From Hyphomonadaceae bacterium TMED5 (GTDB lineage Bacteria > Pseudomonadota > Alphaproteobacteria > Caulobacterales > Hyphomonadaceae), in contig NHBK01000009.1 in NCBI GenBank assembly GCA_002173095.1, positions 434,001-498,000 of the forward strand: 64,000 bases of DNA, in the 5' to 3' direction. Numbering within the stretch: position 1 is the stretch's first letter; every line of letters starts with the position of its first letter. Positions 52,403-61,179 of the stretch are shown here, in pieces. The translations under genes were made by a program, and so were the position numbers. The notes under the pieces are model-generated. The model did no database searches, had not been told where the DNA came from, and saw only the letters and a list, made by a program, of their open reading frames with translations.

Positions 52403-54942
52403 AACTCGCCCGGCACGTCATCGCCAAAGGCTTCGGCGAGAAGGTCTTCTTCGGCTTCCTTCAGAATGGCTTCAGCCGCTGAAACGCCTGCCACAGGTTC
52501 GCGGCCAACTTCCAGCATGACCGGCACGGCAAAGGGCGAAATACGCTCAAGCTTTGCATGCTGGACATGGCCTTTCACGCGGGTGAGCAGCGCGCCAAGT
52601 CGCAGAATATCCAGCTGGCCTTCTGCGGCCTCATCGCGTGCCGCCTGTAGCAGAATATGGTCCGGCTCATGGCTGCGTAGAACATCGTAAATGAGGTCGG
52701 TTGAGAAGGTGACCTGACGGCCGGTCTTCTCAGACCCTGGCTGGCGGCGATGGATAAGCCCGGCAATCTGCGCGCATTGGGTGAAGGTGCGCTTCATCAG
52801 AAAGCTCTCTTCCAGCCATTCTTCCAGATCATCGCCCAGCATGTCCTCATGATAGAGGTCATGCATTGAAAGCCCGCTCATATCCTCCAGCCCCCATATG
52901 GCCATAGCGTATTCGCTGGCGACAAAGCCAAGCGGGCGATAGCCCCAGCGTTCCAGCCTGCGGGTGAGTAGCATGCCGAGTGTCTGGTGCACGAGGCGTC
53001 CCTCAAACGGGTAGCAGACGAGGTAGAACCTTCCGGCGCGCGGGAAGGTTTCGACCAGCATTTTGTCTGCGCTGGGGATGAAGGATCGAAGCTTTTGAAT
53101 GCGTATCCATTCGGCCACCTGATCGGGTAGATGCGGCCAACTCGCTTCATCCTGAAGAAGTTTGCGCACGCGATCGGCCAGAAAGGTCGAAAGCGGAAAC
53201 TTGCCGCCCGCATAGTACGGAATGGCCGGTTCCGGGTCGCTGGAGCGCGTGGTGATTACATCGGTTTCGGCCATGCCTTCAAACCGCAGCACTTCTCCGG
53301 CGAAGAGGAAAGTGTCGCCCGCGGTGAGGGATTCCATGAAACCTTCTTCGATTTCGCCCAGTACACGTCCTGCGCGCCCACCTGCTGAACGGACCGTACC
53401 GTCAGGTGTGCGGCGCGGATTATTGACCAGCCGCACTTTCAGAACATTCGCTTCGATGATTGTGCCGACATTCAGCCGGTGCGCCTGTGCATCGCGCGCG
53501 GTGCGGGCATGCCATAGCCCGTCTTTAAGCTTCACAATGCGTTTGAAATTATCATAGGCGCGCAGGGCATAGCCGCCGGTCGCGACCAGATCGACCGTCT
53601 TCTCAAACGTTTGCCAGTCAATATGGGCGTAGGGCGCAACAGAGGTGATCTCTTCAAACAGGGCGTTCATCTCAAAGCCTTCACCGCAGGCCCGCCCCAT
53701 AATGTGTTGGGCCAGCACGTCCAGTCCGCCACGCACGCGGTCAGGCCCGTCCAGTTCGCGCGCATCGACGGCTTCTTTGGCGGCGCGGCATTCCAGCACT
53801 TCAAACCGATTGGTTGGCACCAGAAGCGCGCGAGAGGCCTCATCGAGACGGTGATTGGCGCGGCCTATGCGCTGGATCAGGCGGGAAGACCCCTTCGGCG
53901 CGCCCATCTGGATGACAAGGTCCACATCGCCCCAGTCAATACCAAGGTCCAGCGTGGAGGTGCAGACAACCGCTTTCAGCTTTCCGGCGGCCATGGCCGC
54001 CTCAACCTTGCGGCGTTGTTCAACGGCAAGGGAGCCATGGTGGAGTGCTATCGGCAGGGCATCCTCATTGGCTGTCCACAGCTCCTGAAACAAAAGCTCT
54101 GCCTGCGAGCGTGTGTTGACGAAGACCAGTGCAAGCCGGGCTTTTTTGATCTCCTCATAGACCTCTGGAATGGCAAACCGGCCGGAATGGCCCGACCATG
54201 GAATGCGCTCTTTTGAGACCAGAAGATTAATATCTGCGCTTACCCCGCCTGCCGCTGTGATGGTGGTCGCGCCGCCCATCCAGTCGGTCAGCTTTTGAGG
54301 CGACGCTACGGTGGCCGAAAGCCCTGTCAGGCGCAGATTGGGCGCCCAGCGGCGCAGGGTTGAAATCGCCAGCGATAGCAGGTCGCCGCGTTTGGTGGGC
54401 GCTATGGCGTGGATCTCATCAATGATCACGCATTTCAAATCTTCAAAGAACTCGCTTGCTCGATCGGAGGCGAGAAACAGCGCTAATTGTTCGGGTGTTG
54501 TCAGCAGAATATCTGGCGGATTGGCGCGTTGTCTCTGGCGTCTGGACTGGGGTGTGTCACCCGTTCGGGTCTCAATGCGCACATCCAATCCCATCTCCTC
54601 AACGGGTGTCAGAAGATTGCGATGCACATCGACGGCGAGCGCCTTTAACGGCGAAATATAGAGCGTGTGCAGGGCAGGGCGCTGCGAATTCCGCAAGGGA
54701 TTCTGGGTGGCAAGGTCGATCAGGCTTGGCAGGAAACCGGCAAGCGTTTTGCCCGCCCCGGTTGGCGCGATTAGAAGGCTACTCTCGTCGCGTCCTGCTG
54801 CCTCGACCAATGCCAGCTGATGCGCGCGCGGAGACCATCCGCGTGATGCGAACCAGTTTTCGAACCGGTCAGGGAGAAAAATGCGGGATGCGCCATCAGC
54901 CATGCTTGAGAACATAGCGTGAAAATTGCCCGCGTCATCCAT
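52399..54942 (-). CDS. lhr: ligase-associated Lhr-type DEXH helicase
   Basis: 847 residues. Superfamily 2 helicase core: Walker A IAPTGAGKTLAGF (near 58), DEIH motif VIIDEIHAIAP, motif III TGLSATV and motif VI QRIGRANHRLD; a winged-helix and Lhr-core region follow to the C-terminus. Shorter than E. coli Lhr (1538), as expected for the repair-associated type. ATP-dependent 3'-5' translocase acting with the ligase, exonuclease and PdeM coded elsewhere in the window. Start could also be at internal ATGs 9 or 13 codons later. Confidence 0.92.
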   Translation of the reverse strand: MDDAGNFHAMFSSMADGASRIFLPDRFENWFASRGWSPRAHQLALVEAAGRDESSLLIAPTGAGKTLAGFLPSLIDLATQNPLRNSQRPALHTLYISPLKALAVDVHRNLLTPVEEMGLDVRIETRTGDTPQSRRQRQRANPPDILLTTPEQLALFLASDRASEFFEDLKCVIIDEIHAIAPTKRGDLLSLAISTLRRWAPNLRLTGLSATVASPQKLTDWMGGATTITAAGGVSADINLLVSKERIPWSGHSGRFAIPEVYEEIKKARLALVFVNTRSQAELLFQELWTANEDALPIALHHGSLAVEQRRKVEAAMAAGKLKAVVCTSTLDLGIDWGDVDLVIQMGAPKGSSRLIQRIGRANHRLDEASRALLVPTNRFEVLECRAAKEAVDARELDGPDRVRGGLDVLAQHIMGRACGEGFEMNALFEEITSVAPYAHIDWQTFEKTVDLVATGGYALRAYDNFKRIVKLKDGLWHARTARDAQAHRLNVGTIIEANVLKVRLVNNPRRTPDGTVRSAGGRAGRVLGEIEEGFMESLTAGDTFLFAGEVLRFEGMAETDVITTRSSDPEPAIPYYAGGKFPLSTFLADRVRKLLQDEASWPHLPDQVAEWIRIQKLRSFIPSADKMLVETFPRAGRFYLVCYPFEGRLVHQTLGMLLTRRLERWGYRPLGFVASEYAMAIWGLEDMSGLSMHDLYHEDMLGDDLEEWLEESFLMKRTFTQCAQIAGLIHRRQPGSEKTGRQVTFSTDLIYDVLRSHEPDHILLQAARDEAAEGQLDILRLGALLTRVKGHVQHAKLERISPFAVPVMLEVGREPVAGVSAAEAILKEAEEDLLAEAFGDDVPGEF

Positions 54943-55003
54943 CCGTTCAATTCTGACAGAATTCTAATTTGCGTTTATTCCCGGATGTGTCTCGATTGCG
55001 TGT

Positions 55004-55696
55004 GTGTTCGGGAGATGTGTTCATGAAAAAAATCTGGTGGTAACGGCGCTTGCGAGCGCCGTGGCGTGTAGCGGTGTCGCGCAGGCAGATGAAAGCTGGC
55101 CTGACCTGTTCCGCGAGGCTGTCGGCGATTTTGATGGGCAGGATGAAGCTCACCGGTATGATATGTCGGTGGTGAGCGGGGATGGCGATATGCTGTTCAG
55201 ATATTCCTTCGACCCAATGCAGGCTACGCCTTTGCAGATAGAAGAGCGGTCTGAAGAGATCAGCGAGGAAGACATTCTGGAAGGTCTGTCTGATGATGAA
55301 GGCGATATCTGGTGCGATGGCATGCAGGAACAGGTTCTGGGGAATGTCGCGCTTGTTTCAGAAGATGAGGCGACCGCCACCTTTACTTATACGCCAACCA
55401 CGCGCCCGGATGCCGACTCCATGGAACGGCAAGTTGTTGAACGTACGGTGGCGACGGCGGTCGTGGATAAAGCGACACGACAAATTTCAAGCTTCAGCTA
55501 TCATCTGCCGCAATCCTTCAAGCCGATCATCGTTGCGCGTGTTCATACGTTCGACCTCAATGGTACATGCGTGGCGGGCCCGTCCGGACGCCGGTTTATC
55601 TCCGAAATGACGGTATCAATAGATATTTCAGCTATGGGGTCGCGTCACACCGAGACCACTATTCAACGCGTCGAAAATGTCGAAGCGGTGCGCTGA
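55004..55696 (+). CDS. exported protein of unknown function with start region out of frame (A7 run)
   Basis: The long frame begins at GTG 55004 without a ribosome site. A proper site (GGGAGA, 55010-55015) and ATG lie at 55023, but ATG is followed by seven A and that frame stops after MKKIWW. With eight A it would read MKKNLVVTALASAVACSG, then VAQA and DES, a complete signal peptide in frame with the remaining 205 residues. So the gene is either frame-shifted, corrected by slippage on the A run, or there is a sequence error. The mature part is acidic with a few Cys and no domain I recognise. Confidence 0.65.
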   Translation: MFGRCVHEKNLVVTALASAVACSGVAQADESWPDLFREAVGDFDGQDEAHRYDMSVVSGDGDMLFRYSFDPMQATPLQIEERSEEISEEDILEGLSDDEGDIWCDGMQEQVLGNVALVSEDEATATFTYTPTTRPDADSMERQVVERTVATAVVDKATRQISSFSYHLPQSFKPIIVARVHTFDLNGTCVAGPSGRRFISEMTVSIDISAMGSRHTETTIQRVENVEAVR

Positions 55697-56125
55697 TTAT
55701 TCTGCCGGATAATACCAGACGCGCTGGATCAGATCGTCTCTGATTTCATAGACGGCGAGGGCAGATTGGGAACGCTCCTCGCCATTTGTAGCGCTCCAGT
55801 GCGCGGTCTCAATGACAGACACAAAACTGCCATTCTGGCTCCAGCCTGAAAGCGTGCTCCTCGTGCCGCCGGAACGCATATAGCTTTCAAGCTGTGTGGT
55901 GAGGTCTTCTTTGCCATCGGCCATCAGCGCTGTCTCGCCGCCCTCGACGGCAAGCCATTGAATGGTCTCGCTCATGAGGGCGCTCATCGCTTCGAGGTCA
56001 GCCTGATTGTACGCCTCGGTATAGTTCTCAATGATAACTTGCTCATCTGAGGGCCGGGGCTGAGTGCAGGCGGTCAGAGCGCAGATGAAAAAGGCGAGTG
56101 AGCCGATCTGCCATAATGGTTTCAT
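55697..56125 (-). CDS. SnoaL/NTF2-like lipoprotein
   Basis: About 142 residues from ATG 56125: signal MKPLWQIGSLAFFICALTAC with lipobox LTAC, then an NTF2-like domain (EQVIIENYTEAYNQADLEAMSALMSETIQW, followed by strands ending IQRVWYYP). Role unknown; such domains bind small ligands or act as enzymes. Convergent with the preceding exported protein gene, stops adjacent; divergent from kdsB. Confidence 0.78.
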   Translation of the reverse strand: MKPLWQIGSLAFFICALTACTQPRPSDEQVIIENYTEAYNQADLEAMSALMSETIQWLAVEGGETALMADGKEDLTTQLESYMRSGGTRSTLSGWSQNGSFVSVIETAHWSATNGEERSQSALAVYEIRDDLIQRVWYYPAE

Positions 56126-56234
56126 GTCGCGCCCCCGGTTTGCCGCTTCATCGCGGTTCAACGGAAATTGACACAGGGCGCCGGAGTGACGCAAGTGAGG
56201 GGCAGCTCTCATCAAAGCCCTATGGGGTCCTTCA

Positions 56235-57035
56235 ATGCGCACACTTATCGTCGTTCCCGCCCGTTACGGGTCTACCCGTTTTCCCGGAAAGCCACTCGCT
56301 GAGATTGCTGGCAGGTCTATGGTGTTGCGCGTAGCGGATGCGGCAAAGGCGGCAGCGGACATTATTGGTGATGCGGGGTTTGTGGTCGCGACAGATGATG
56401 CGCGCATTAAATCTCATTGCGAAGCTGAAGGCGTGCCTGTCGTCATGACGCCGGAAGATGTGGCTACCGGAACAGACCGGGCGCTGGCCGCTGTGTCTGC
56501 TTTGGGCGTGGAGCCTGAAGTCGTGATCAATCTACAGGGTGATGCGCCGTTTACGCCGCCAGAAATGGTGGCTCAGGTGGGCCGCGCCGCGCTCGACTTT
56601 GGCGATGATGCTGCAACACCGGTTGTGCGCCTGTCCTGGAAGGCGCTGGATGATCTGCGCGAGCATAAAAAACTCGCGCCATTTTCAGGTACGACCTGTA
56701 TTTGCGGGACGGATGGGCGCGCGCTCTGGTTCTCCAAAAACGTTATTCCAGCCATGCGTAAGGAAGAAAAACTGCGCGTGACGAGCGGCTTGTCGCCAGT
56801 TCTGCGTCATATCGGGCTTTATGCCTATTCACTCACCGCGCTGAAACGTTTCGCCTCTATGCCGGAAGCCCATTATGAGGCGCTGGAAGGGTTGGAGCAG
56901 CTGCGTATGCTGGAAGCCGGGATGAGCATTCGCGTGGTCGAAGTGCCCCCGCCTGAGGTCAGTATTTCTGGTGTGGATACGCCGGAAGATCTGGCGCTTG
57001 CAGAACGTATTCTGAAAGAAAAAGGCCTCGTCTGA
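56235..57035 (+). CDS. kdsB: 3-deoxy-manno-octulosonate cytidylyltransferase
   Basis: Makes CMP-KDO for the inner core of lipopolysaccharide. 266 residues with the nucleotide-binding start IVVPARYGSTRFPGKPLAEI, the VATDDARI and INLQGDAPFT motifs, and the end GVDTPEDLALAERIL, all diagnostic for KdsB. Independent gene, with the iron permease gene converging on it 4 bp after its stop. Confidence 0.95.
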   Translation: MRTLIVVPARYGSTRFPGKPLAEIAGRSMVLRVADAAKAAADIIGDAGFVVATDDARIKSHCEAEGVPVVMTPEDVATGTDRALAAVSALGVEPEVVINLQGDAPFTPPEMVAQVGRAALDFGDDAATPVVRLSWKALDDLREHKKLAPFSGTTCICGTDGRALWFSKNVIPAMRKEEKLRVTSGLSPVLRHIGLYAYSLTALKRFASMPEAHYEALEGLEQLRMLEAGMSIRVVEVPPPEVSISGVDTPEDLALAERILKEKGLV

Positions 57036-57039
57036 GGGG

Positions 57040-58719
57040 CTAAGATTTCAGCGATGCGCGGTTCAGAAGCGCAACCGGGATAAGACCAATCAGAACCAGA
57101 GCCAGCGCCGCAACGGAAGCTTCTGCGAGGCGTTCATCGGATGCGAGGCGGTAAACCTGCGTCGCCAGTGTCTCGAAGTTGAAGGGGCGCAGGAGCAGCG
57201 TTGCAGGCAGTTCCCGCATAGTGTCGATGAAGACGAGAAGTCCTGCAGAATAAAGCGCAGGCTTAAGCCCCGGCAGGTGAACTTCGAACACAATCCGAGA
57301 GAGGCGCGAGCCGAGCGTACGTGCAGCCTCATCCATGGCGCGTGGAATAGCGCCCACGGCTGGCTCAACCGTGTTGTAGGACACGGTCAGGAAGCGGATC
57401 ACATAGGCATAAACCAGCGTGATGATTGTGCCGGTGAGGAAGAGGCCCGGATTCCAGCCAAAATGCTCCTGAAAGGCACGGGCAATCGTTTTGTCGATCG
57501 TCGTCATAGGCAGGAGAAGACCTACAGCCAGCAGCGTGCCCGGCAGGGCATAGCCCAGCGTGGCGAGGCGCGTCGCGGCGCCTGTAACCCGGTGCTTGTC
57601 GTTCCGGCTGCGTCCGCGTTGCGCATAGGCCAGCACCAGAGATAAAGCGAGTGTGATGATGGCCGCTGTGACCGACAGGGACACGCTGTGAACGGCATAG
57701 TCGATGATCTCTGGCATACCATTTCGCGCGACATCACCTGCGGCGAGCCAGATCAGGCGGGCAACCGGCGCGATAAAGCCAATGAAGACCGGAAGAAGAC
57801 AGCCGACAAAGGCGAGAGTCTGAATGAGTTTGCCCGGGCGCATGCGCGTGACGAGCGTATCGCGGGCAATGTCATTTGAGGTGTGGGACGGCCGGAAACG
57901 CTGTTCGGCGAACAGCAATATGGCCACGATCAACAGAAGAAAGCCCGCCAGACGCAGGGCCGAAACCGGGTCGCCCATGCCATACCAGGCCCGGTAAATG
58001 CCGGTCGAGAAGGTGGTGACGCCGAAATAGTCAGAGACACCAAAGTCTGCTGCCGTTTCCATGAGGGTCAGCGCAAGGCCGCCCAGAATGGCCGGGCGTG
58101 CGGCTGGTAAGGCGACGCTCCAAAAGGCGCGCAGAGGTGATGCGCCGAGTGAACGGGCCGCAGCAAATCGGGTTTGCGACTGGTTCAGAAAGGCGCTGCG
58201 GGCGAGCAGATAGACATAAGGGTAGAGCACAAAGGCCAGTACAATCCCTGCGCCCTCAAGCGTGCGGATGGGCGGGAAGAAATATTCATGCGCCTCCCAG
58301 CCGGTCAGGCTGCGCAGGAAGGATTGCACAGGCCCTGCAAAGTCCAGAAGGTCAGTATAGACATAGCCGATAATATAGGCCGGTGATGCAAGCGGCAGGA
58401 CAAGCATCCATTCAAGTGTGCGCCTGCCGGGGAATTCAAGGCTGGTCACCAGCCATGCGGCGCCCGTGCCCACCAGCGTCGTCAAAACGCCGACCCACAT
58501 CAGCACGGCGAGCGTGGTGAAGAGATAATCCAGCAGCACAGTCTCGGTGATGTGCGTCCAGGTGCCATCGCTTTCGCCGAAAGCGCCAATCACGACGCCA
58601 ATAATCGGCAGAATAAGCAGTGCAGAAAAAATAATTAGCGCAGCCGCCAGCAAAGCCTTTCGCAGGTGTTTCTGCGGCTCTGTGGTTGTTTTTATTGGAA
58701 TGGCTTTTGACGCGCTCAT
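57040..58719 (-). CDS. ferric iron ABC transporter permease (two fused permease halves)
   Basis: 559 residues, about 12 membrane segments, FbpB/SfuB type. Each half carries an EAA loop: AARSLGASPLRAFWSVALP (near 190) and AARTLGSRLSRIVFEVHLP (near 460). Works with the divergent ATPase gene only 39 bp away and the binding protein after it. The permease is normally downstream of the binding protein; here it is on the opposite strand. Confidence 0.93.
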   Translation of the reverse strand: MSASKAIPIKTTTEPQKHLRKALLAAALIIFSALLILPIIGVVIGAFGESDGTWTHITETVLLDYLFTTLAVLMWVGVLTTLVGTGAAWLVTSLEFPGRRTLEWMLVLPLASPAYIIGYVYTDLLDFAGPVQSFLRSLTGWEAHEYFFPPIRTLEGAGIVLAFVLYPYVYLLARSAFLNQSQTRFAAARSLGASPLRAFWSVALPAARPAILGGLALTLMETAADFGVSDYFGVTTFSTGIYRAWYGMGDPVSALRLAGFLLLIVAILLFAEQRFRPSHTSNDIARDTLVTRMRPGKLIQTLAFVGCLLPVFIGFIAPVARLIWLAAGDVARNGMPEIIDYAVHSVSLSVTAAIITLALSLVLAYAQRGRSRNDKHRVTGAATRLATLGYALPGTLLAVGLLLPMTTIDKTIARAFQEHFGWNPGLFLTGTIITLVYAYVIRFLTVSYNTVEPAVGAIPRAMDEAARTLGSRLSRIVFEVHLPGLKPALYSAGLLVFIDTMRELPATLLLRPFNFETLATQVYRLASDERLAEASVAALALVLIGLIPVALLNRASLKS

Positions 58720-58758
58720 TTTCTCGCTCTAGACCGTGCTCTCCGAATAGTCAAAGTA

Positions 58759-59823
58759 ATGCTTATGACACTCATTCTCGATAATGTTAGCCATTCCTAT
58801 GGGGACGCCCCGACCTTCCGTGATCTTTCGCTGGCTGTAGCGAAGGGAGAGGTTGTTTCACTTCTCGGTCCTTCGGGATGCGGTAAGACGACCCTGCTGC
58901 GCCTTGTCGCGGGGCTGGAGCGTCTGAAGGGTGGTGAGATCAGCCTTGAAGGCGAGGTCATTGCATCTGCTGCTTACCATCCGGCACCCGAAAAACGCCC
59001 TGTTGGTCTGGTGTTTCAGGAGCACGCCCTGTTCCCGAATATGAGCGTTGCGGACAATATCGAGTTTGGCCTCAAATCACTTGCGCCGGCAGAGCGCCAT
59101 CAGCGCCGTGGCGCGCTGCTCGAAATGGTCGGCCTGTCTGGATATGATGATCGAAAGCCCGGCACGCTGTCTGGCGGCCAGCAGCAACGTGTGGCGCTTG
59201 CCCGCGCACTTGCGCCAGCGCCTGCGGTCATGCTGCTCGATGAGCCTTATGCCAGCGTCGACATTATGCTCCGGCGTGAGCTGCGTGAGGCGGCGCGTCT
59301 TCTGCTCAAAGAAGCCGAAAGCGCTTCCATTCTTGTGACGCACGACCCGGAAGAAGCGTTGGAGATGTCCGACAAGATTGCCGTCATGGCGAAGGGGCAG
59401 ATTCTTCAGCTAGGCACGCCGGATGAGGTGATCAACACGCCGGTTGATGTAGAAGTCGCAGGCCTGTTCGGCGATGCGCAGCGTCTGATGGGGCATATGG
59501 AAGGCGATGAATTCGTGACCGATGGCGGTCGTTTCTCGCTGAGCAAGACAGACTTGCGCCCGGAAGCAGATGCGCTGGTTTCTGATCTGATCATCCGCCC
59601 ATCGGGTGTCCGGTTTGAACCCTCGCAAACGGGTGACTGGGTCGTGCGCGATGTGCGTTATCGCAGCACGGGCCGGGTTATTTTCGTTTCTCCGGTGGAT
59701 AAGCCGGGCATTCATTATGTGCGCGTAGATGCCGAAATGGATGAGCTGCCGGAACGTGGCGTAAGAGGAAATCTGAGCCTTCGTCGGCGCAATGCCTTCC
59801 TCTTTGCTAAAAAGTCGCAATGA
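58759..59823 (+). CDS. ferric iron ABC transporter ATPase
   Basis: 354 residues, FbpC type. Walker A GPSGCGKTTLLR (near 40), signature [15 protein letters not shown], Walker B VMLLDEPYASVD, switch His in ILVTHDPEEAL, and a C-terminal TOBE-like regulatory domain of about 120 residues. ATG 58759 or 58765 may start it; neither has a strong ribosome site. The binding protein gene follows after 62 bp. Confidence 0.93.
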   Translation: MLMTLILDNVSHSYGDAPTFRDLSLAVAKGEVVSLLGPSGCGKTTLLRLVAGLERLKGGEISLEGEVIASAAYHPAPEKRPVGLVFQEHALFPNMSVADNIEFGLKSLAPAERHQRRGALLEMVGLSGYDDRKPGTLSGGQQQRVALARALAPAPAVMLLDEPYASVDIMLRRELREAARLLLKEAESASILVTHDPEEALEMSDKIAVMAKGQILQLGTPDEVINTPVDVEVAGLFGDAQRLMGHMEGDEFVTDGGRFSLSKTDLRPEADALVSDLIIRPSGVRFEPSQTGDWVVRDVRYRSTGRVIFVSPVDKPGIHYVRVDAEMDELPERGVRGNLSLRRRNAFLFAKKSQ

Positions 59824-59829
59824 ACGCTC

Positions 59830-59872
59830 TTGAGAATGAATTGCGGAAGCCCTAGGTAAGAACCGTTCTCAA
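59830..59872. repeat. inverted repeat between iron ATPase and binding protein genes
   Basis: TTGAGAA (59830-59836) and TTCTCAA (59866-59872), 29 bases apart, lie between the two genes. Could be an operator for iron control or an mRNA hairpin; no T run follows. Confidence 0.4.
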
Positions 59873-59885
59873 AAGGGAGACCGCA

Positions 59886-60950
59886 TTGGCTTACCGTTCA
59901 TTCCTTCCCGTTATTCTTTCTCTTGGCCTTGTCGCCTGTGGTGGCAGCAGCACAGAGGAGCCGTCGGGAAGTGCGAGCGCAGCGCCGCCTCAGGATGCGG
60001 GCTTCGTCAATGTCTACTCCGCACGTCACTATGACAGCGATAAAGCACTCTATGAGCAGTTTGAGCAGGAAACCGGCATTCAGGTGAACCTTCTCGAAGG
60101 TGAATCCGAACAGCTGATTCAGCGTCTTGTGAACGAGGCGGAATTCTCTCCGGCTGATCTTCTCATCACGGTGGATGCGGGCCGTTTATGGCGCGCTGTC
60201 GAAAACGATGTGTTCCAGCCGCTGGATGATGAACTGCTTCAGTCCCGCGTGCCTGAAGAATTTCGTGATGGAGACGGTCTCTGGTACGGCTTCACCAAGC
60301 GTGCGCGGGTCATCGTGTACAATAAGTCTGAAGGCCTGCCGGAAGGTCTGGAGACGTATGAAGATCTGGCGGACCCGGCATTCCAGGGCCAGATTTGCAT
60401 GCGCTCGTCTTCCAATATTTATAACATCTCGCTGCTGGCCTCTATGGTAGAGCGTGACGGTGAAGACGCGGCTCAGGAATGGGCTGAGGGCGTGGTCGCA
60501 AACTTTGCGCGCCCGCCACAAGGCAATGATACATCCATTCTGCGCTCGATTGCAGCGGGTGAGTGCAGCATCAGCCTTGCCAACACCTATTATATCGCCC
60601 GCTTTGCGGCGTCCGATAATCCGGAGCTGCGCGAAGTCTATGACAATATCGGCATTATCTTCCCGAACCAGGGCACATCCGGCACACATGTGAATGTGTC
60701 TGGCGGCGGCTTGACCCAATATGCAAGCAATCGTGAGAATGCGATCGCGCTGCTGCACTTCCTGACCCGTCCGGATATTCAGCAGGCCTTCTCTGCGGGT
60801 AATAACGAATACCCGATCAACCTTGAGGCTGAGACGGCCCCACAGGTGACAGCACTCGGCTCGTTTGAAGAGGATGATCTGCACGTCACCGCGCTTGGTA
60901 CCAATCAGGCCACAGCCGTTCGCGTCTTTGACCGGGCAGGCTGGCGCTAA
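59886..60950 (+). CDS. ferric iron-binding lipoprotein of ABC transporter
   Basis: 354 residues from TTG 59886, with GGGAG seven bases upstream. Lipobox LVAC, then a class D substrate-binding fold: VNVYSARHYDSDKALYEQF at the start, YNKSEGLPEGLETYEDLADP, and the iron-binding Tyr pair in LANTYYIARF (near 237). Captures ferric iron in the periplasm for the neighbouring ATPase and permease. A hairpin about 30 bp after the stop probably ends transcription. Confidence 0.93.
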   Translation: MAYRSFLPVILSLGLVACGGSSTEEPSGSASAAPPQDAGFVNVYSARHYDSDKALYEQFEQETGIQVNLLEGESEQLIQRLVNEAEFSPADLLITVDAGRLWRAVENDVFQPLDDELLQSRVPEEFRDGDGLWYGFTKRARVIVYNKSEGLPEGLETYEDLADPAFQGQICMRSSSNIYNISLLASMVERDGEDAAQEWAEGVVANFARPPQGNDTSILRSIAAGECSISLANTYYIARFAASDNPELREVYDNIGIIFPNQGTSGTHVNVSGGGLTQYASNRENAIALLHFLTRPDIQQAFSAGNNEYPINLEAETAPQVTALGSFEEDDLHVTALGTNQATAVRVFDRAGWR

Positions 60951-60978
60951 GTCGTTTCATCATCGTTGAGTTTTGACG

Positions 60979-61004
60979 CGCCGCGGACTGTATGGTCTGC
61001 GGCG
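60979..61004 (+). terminator. probable terminator after the iron-binding protein gene
   Basis: CGCCGCGGAC and GTCTGCGGCG pair (one G-T) around TGTATG; only a short T-rich stretch follows. Confidence 0.5.
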
Positions 61005-61179
61005 TGTTGCGTTTCCGGTCAGATGATTGCGGAAATCATGTTCAATGCGTCAGTTTCTGACCAATTTGCAGCATTGTTCTTCAAGACGGGAACTGAGGCG
61101 AGGAATGGCGGGTTGTGTGGTTGACCGGAAAGGTCTGGTCCGCAAAGTAGTCACTCCCTTTGAGTAAACGGAGCCCTGT

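Noticed and set aside
55023-55043. Six-residue peptide MKKIWW as a leader peptide
   Set aside because: Better explained as the true start of the exported protein shifted by one base in the A run; no attenuator hairpin follows.
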